Origin: CALDCK01 sp050618055
GTDB taxonomy: Bacteria > Myxococcota_A > UBA9160 > SMWR01
Reading direction: 5' to 3'
Assembly (NCBI GenBank): GCA_050618055.1
Contig: JBNLVK010000112.1
Span: 1-8,082 of the forward strand
DNA: 8,082 nt
Shown piece after piece: positions 5,973 to 8,082 of this stretch (position 1 is the first letter of the stretch; every line of letters begins with the position of its first letter). A model generated the notes under the pieces. The model was not told where the DNA came from, did not search any database, and saw only the letters and a list, made by a program, of their open reading frames with translations. Made by a program: the position numbers and the translations under genes.

Positions 5973-6466
5973 GGAAAAAGATAAGCAAATCAGGCGCGAA
6001 GACCGCGCCCGCGCCGCAAGCGGTAGGGATTGACGTCCTGGCCGAACTGGCGGCGCTGAAGGCGATGACGGTGCCTGAGCTACAGGAGAAGTGGCAGGCC
6101 ATCTTCGGGGAGCGTGCGCCGAACGCCAGCCGCGGCAACCTCGAGCTTCGGCTCGGCTACCGCATGCAGGAGCTGGCCCATGTCGGGCTACGCTGGGAGA
6201 CGCGCCGAACGCTCGATGCACTTGCCGACGAGGTCATGAGCGGCAAGCTGGGCGGGATGGTGGCGGACCCGCGCAAGCCAGCGCCTGGTACGAAGCTGGT
6301 CCGCGAGTGGGGTGACGAAGAACACATGGTCACCGTTCTGGCCGACGGCTTCGAATGGCAAGGCCGGCGCTTCAAGTCGCTCTCCGCCGCGGTCCGCGCG
6401 ATCACCGGGGCGCATTGGAATGGCTGGCGGTTCTTCGGGCTCGACCAGACCGGAGGCGCGCGATGA
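5969..6466 (+). CDS. DUF2924 domain protein, recombinase partner
   Basis: A 165-residue protein with the DUF2924 pattern throughout: residues 23-50 (LAELAALKAMTVPELQEKW, then IFGERAP), 54-73 with R55 and RLGYRMQEL, then PGTKLVREW at about 106-114, and the signature C-terminal block with GFEWQGRRFKSL, AITGAHWNGWRFFGL. Genes of this family are very commonly found directly before large serine recombinases in Alphaproteobacteria. Their biochemical role is not established; DNA binding or control of recombination is inferred from this linkage. Start ATG 5969 has GGAG seven bases upstream (5958-5961) and overlaps the preceding stop; the gene's own stop overlaps the recombinase ATG. Full length for the family. 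Confidence 0.92.
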   Translation: MRKKISKSGAKTAPAPQAVGIDVLAELAALKAMTVPELQEKWQAIFGERAPNASRGNLELRLGYRMQELAHVGLRWETRRTLDALADEVMSGKLGGMVADPRKPAPGTKLVREWGDEEHMVTVLADGFEWQGRRFKSLSAAVRAITGAHWNGWRFFGLDQTGGAR

Positions 6467-7788
6467 CCAGAAAGACCCAGACCGAACCGGGGCGTCGCCT
6501 TCGCTGCGCTATCTACACCCGCAAGTCGAGCGAGGAAGGGCTCGACATGGAGTTCAACAGCCTCGATGCGCAGCGCGAGGCCTGCGAGGCGTACATCGCC
6601 AGCCAGCGTGCCGAGGGCTGGGCCTGTCTGCGCGAGCGTTACGACGACGGCGGCGTCTCGGGCGGCACACTGGACCGCCCTGCGCTCAAGCAGCTGATCG
6701 CCGATGTCGAGGACGGGCTGATCGACGTGGTCGTGGTCTACAAGATCGACCGCCTCAGCCGCGCGCTCATGGACTTCTCGAAGCTGGTCGAGATCTTCGA
6801 CCGCCACGGCGTCACCTTCGTGTCCGTCACTCAGTCCTTCAACACGACCACATCGATGGGGCGGCTGACGCTGAACATCCTGCTCAGCTTCGCCCAGTTC
6901 GAGCGGGAGGTCATCGGCGAGCGGATCCGCGACAAGGTCGCTGCCTCGAAGAAGAAGGGCATGTGGATGGGCGGCTACGTGCCGCTCGGCTACGACGTGG
7001 TCGAACGCAAGCTGGTCGTGAACGAGGCCGAGGCCGCGCAGGTCCGCACCATGTTCGAGCTATTCGCGCAGTCCGATTCCACCGCCGCCGTGATCCGGGA
7101 GCTGAACACCCGCGGCATCCGCTCCAAGCGCGGCCGGCCCATCGACCGAGGCGCGCTCTACAAGCTGCTGCATAACCGCATCTACCGCGGCGAGATCACA
7201 CACAAGGGCGAGACCTATCCCGGCATGCACGAGCCCATCGTCGATGCGGAGTTGTGGGACGCCGCCCATGCCGTGCTGTCCGGCAATCGGAACCAGCGCG
7301 CCGGACGCACCCGAAGCACCGAGCCGGCGCTGCTGCGCGGCCTGATCTTCACGGAGACCGGCGCGGCCATGACCCCGCACCACACCAAGAAGGGCAACAG
7401 GCGGTACTGCTACTACGTCTCGATGGACGTGATCCAGAAGCGGCCGAACGCCGAGCTGCGCGGCCCCCAGCGGCTCCCCGCGGCCATGGTGGAGGAAGCG
7501 GTAATCGGCGAGATCCGACGGCTACTGCGCACGCCTGAGATCATCGCGCGGACGGCACGCGCGCTGAAGAAGGAGCGTCCCGACCTCGACGAGGGCACCG
7601 TGACCGCGGCGCTCACGCAGTTCGACGATCTCTGGAAGGCGCTGATCCCGGCCGAGCAGGCCCGCGTCGTCCAGCTGCTCGTGGCGCGCGTGACGGTGGC
7701 CGAAGACGGGCTCGATATCGACCTGCGCCATGACGGGCTCGGTGCGTTGGCGAGCCTGATGACGCCCGCGCAGGAGGACGCCGCCTGA
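6463..7788 (+). CDS. Large serine recombinase (site-specific integrase/invertase type)
   Basis: A 441-residue recombinase. The N-terminal resolvase domain (about 13-160) has YTRKS with nucleophile S22 and R20, SLDAQREACEAYI, DDGGVSGGTLDRP with R72, and KIDRLSR with D96, R97 and R100, so the active site looks complete. A recombinase domain follows at about 171-272 (GYVPLGYDV, LNTRGIRSKRG, LYKLLHNRIYRGEI). In the zinc-ribbon region at 290-320 the usual cysteines are absent: LIFTETGAAM stands where family members often have C-x2-C, and RRYCYYVS follows. The rest is a helical DNA-binding C-terminus. It would catalyse strand exchange through a covalent phosphoserine between attachment sites. The ATG at 6463 overlaps the DUF2924 stop, with GGAGG six bases upstream (6452-6456). 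No attachment site could be identified by eye. Confidence 0.95.
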   Translation: MTRKTQTEPGRRLRCAIYTRKSSEEGLDMEFNSLDAQREACEAYIASQRAEGWACLRERYDDGGVSGGTLDRPALKQLIADVEDGLIDVVVVYKIDRLSRALMDFSKLVEIFDRHGVTFVSVTQSFNTTTSMGRLTLNILLSFAQFEREVIGERIRDKVAASKKKGMWMGGYVPLGYDVVERKLVVNEAEAAQVRTMFELFAQSDSTAAVIRELNTRGIRSKRGRPIDRGALYKLLHNRIYRGEITHKGETYPGMHEPIVDAELWDAAHAVLSGNRNQRAGRTRSTEPALLRGLIFTETGAAMTPHHTKKGNRRYCYYVSMDVIQKRPNAELRGPQRLPAAMVEEAVIGEIRRLLRTPEIIARTARALKKERPDLDEGTVTAALTQFDDLWKALIPAEQARVVQLLVARVTVAEDGLDIDLRHDGLGALASLMTPAQEDAA

Positions 7789-8082
7789 TGCCCGCGAACG
7801 ACACCATCCGCGTCCACATCCCGCTCACGGTCCGCAAACGCGGCGGCCGGCCGCGCATTCTGCCACCGAAAGACATCCAGACGTCGGACCCGCCGCCGGG
7901 ACAGGATCCCCGCGTGCTGCGCGCGATCGGCCGGGCATGGGCGTGGCGGAAGCGGATGGAGCGCGGCGAGGTCACCACCATCGCCGATCTCGCCGCCGAG
8001 GAGGGACTATCCGACCGCTATGTCAGCCGCCTCCTTCGTCTCGCCTGGCTGTCGCCGCACGTCCTTGAGCGCCTGGTCGTGC
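7788..8082 (+). CDS. HTH DNA-binding protein, third gene of the recombinase module (partial, cut by window edge)
   Basis: The frame starts at ATG 7788, sharing one base with the recombinase stop (TGATG), with AGGAGG ten bases upstream (7772-7777), and stays open to the window end: 98 codons are visible. After a basic N-terminus (VRKRGGRPRILPP, 15-27) comes a helix rich in Trp and Arg (RAIGRAWAWRKRMERGE), then a helix-turn-helix at about 64-85 (TIADLAAEEGLSDRYVSRLLRLA) resembling the ParB/KorB type. I recall proteins like this directly after serine recombinases in the same three-gene arrangement. A role as accessory DNA-binding or regulatory factor for recombination is inferred. The C-terminus is not visible. 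Confidence 0.88.
   Translation, partial: MPANDTIRVHIPLTVRKRGGRPRILPPKDIQTSDPPPGQDPRVLRAIGRAWAWRKRMERGEVTTIADLAAEEGLSDRYVSRLLRLAWLSPHVLERLVV

Overview
The window looks like accessory DNA, prophage-like or from an integrative element, of a high-GC alphaproteobacterium. A member of the Rhodobacterales is most likely. The evidence is GC-rich codon use over most of the window and gene families that, from general knowledge, recur together in that group: DUF6511, DUF2924 next to a large serine recombinase, and a S24 phage-type repressor. No rRNA, tRNA or housekeeping gene is visible to fix the genus.

Layout. (a) Positions 1-2548, minus strand: four genes packed end to end with 4, 1 and 4 base overlaps. 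In order of transcription they are the C-terminal half of a superfamily 2 helicase, a small DUF6511-like zinc-binding protein, a Cas4/RecB-like PD-(D/E)XK nuclease with four cysteines placed for an Fe-S cluster, and the first 52 codons of a protein that may be a phage-type primase. This reads as a replication/recombination module. (b) Positions 2510-3887, plus strand: a HTH-S24 repressor and, one base later, an unknown conserved-looking protein. The repressor runs head to head into the broken helicase with no intergenic space, which looks like a deletion or rearrangement scar. (c) Positions 3930-5498, minus strand: a single gene for a 522-residue DUF5677-like protein. It is much poorer in GC than its neighbours (25/60 in the row at 4141 against 48/60 in the row at 7441) and looks like recently acquired cargo. 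(d) Positions 5499-5753: a 255-base divergent intergenic region holding a spaced TGCGT/ACGCA motif set, a repeated TTTTGAC, a candidate alphaproteobacterial promoter and a perfect 7+7 palindrome across its -10 element. (e) Positions 5754-8082, plus strand: a tightly coupled operon of a 72-residue small protein, a DUF2924 protein, a large serine recombinase and a HTH protein cut by the window end.

How the parts may work together (inference): the serine recombinase operon would move or invert DNA, possibly under the palindromic operator in front of it. The minus-strand replication cluster and the repressor look like pieces of a decayed or rearranged prophage, since the helicase has lost its ATP-binding half and the two divergent genes have lost their shared promoter region. 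The low-GC DUF5677-like gene between the two blocks is the best candidate for an uncharacterised accessory function, possibly host defence, but nothing in its sequence proves that.
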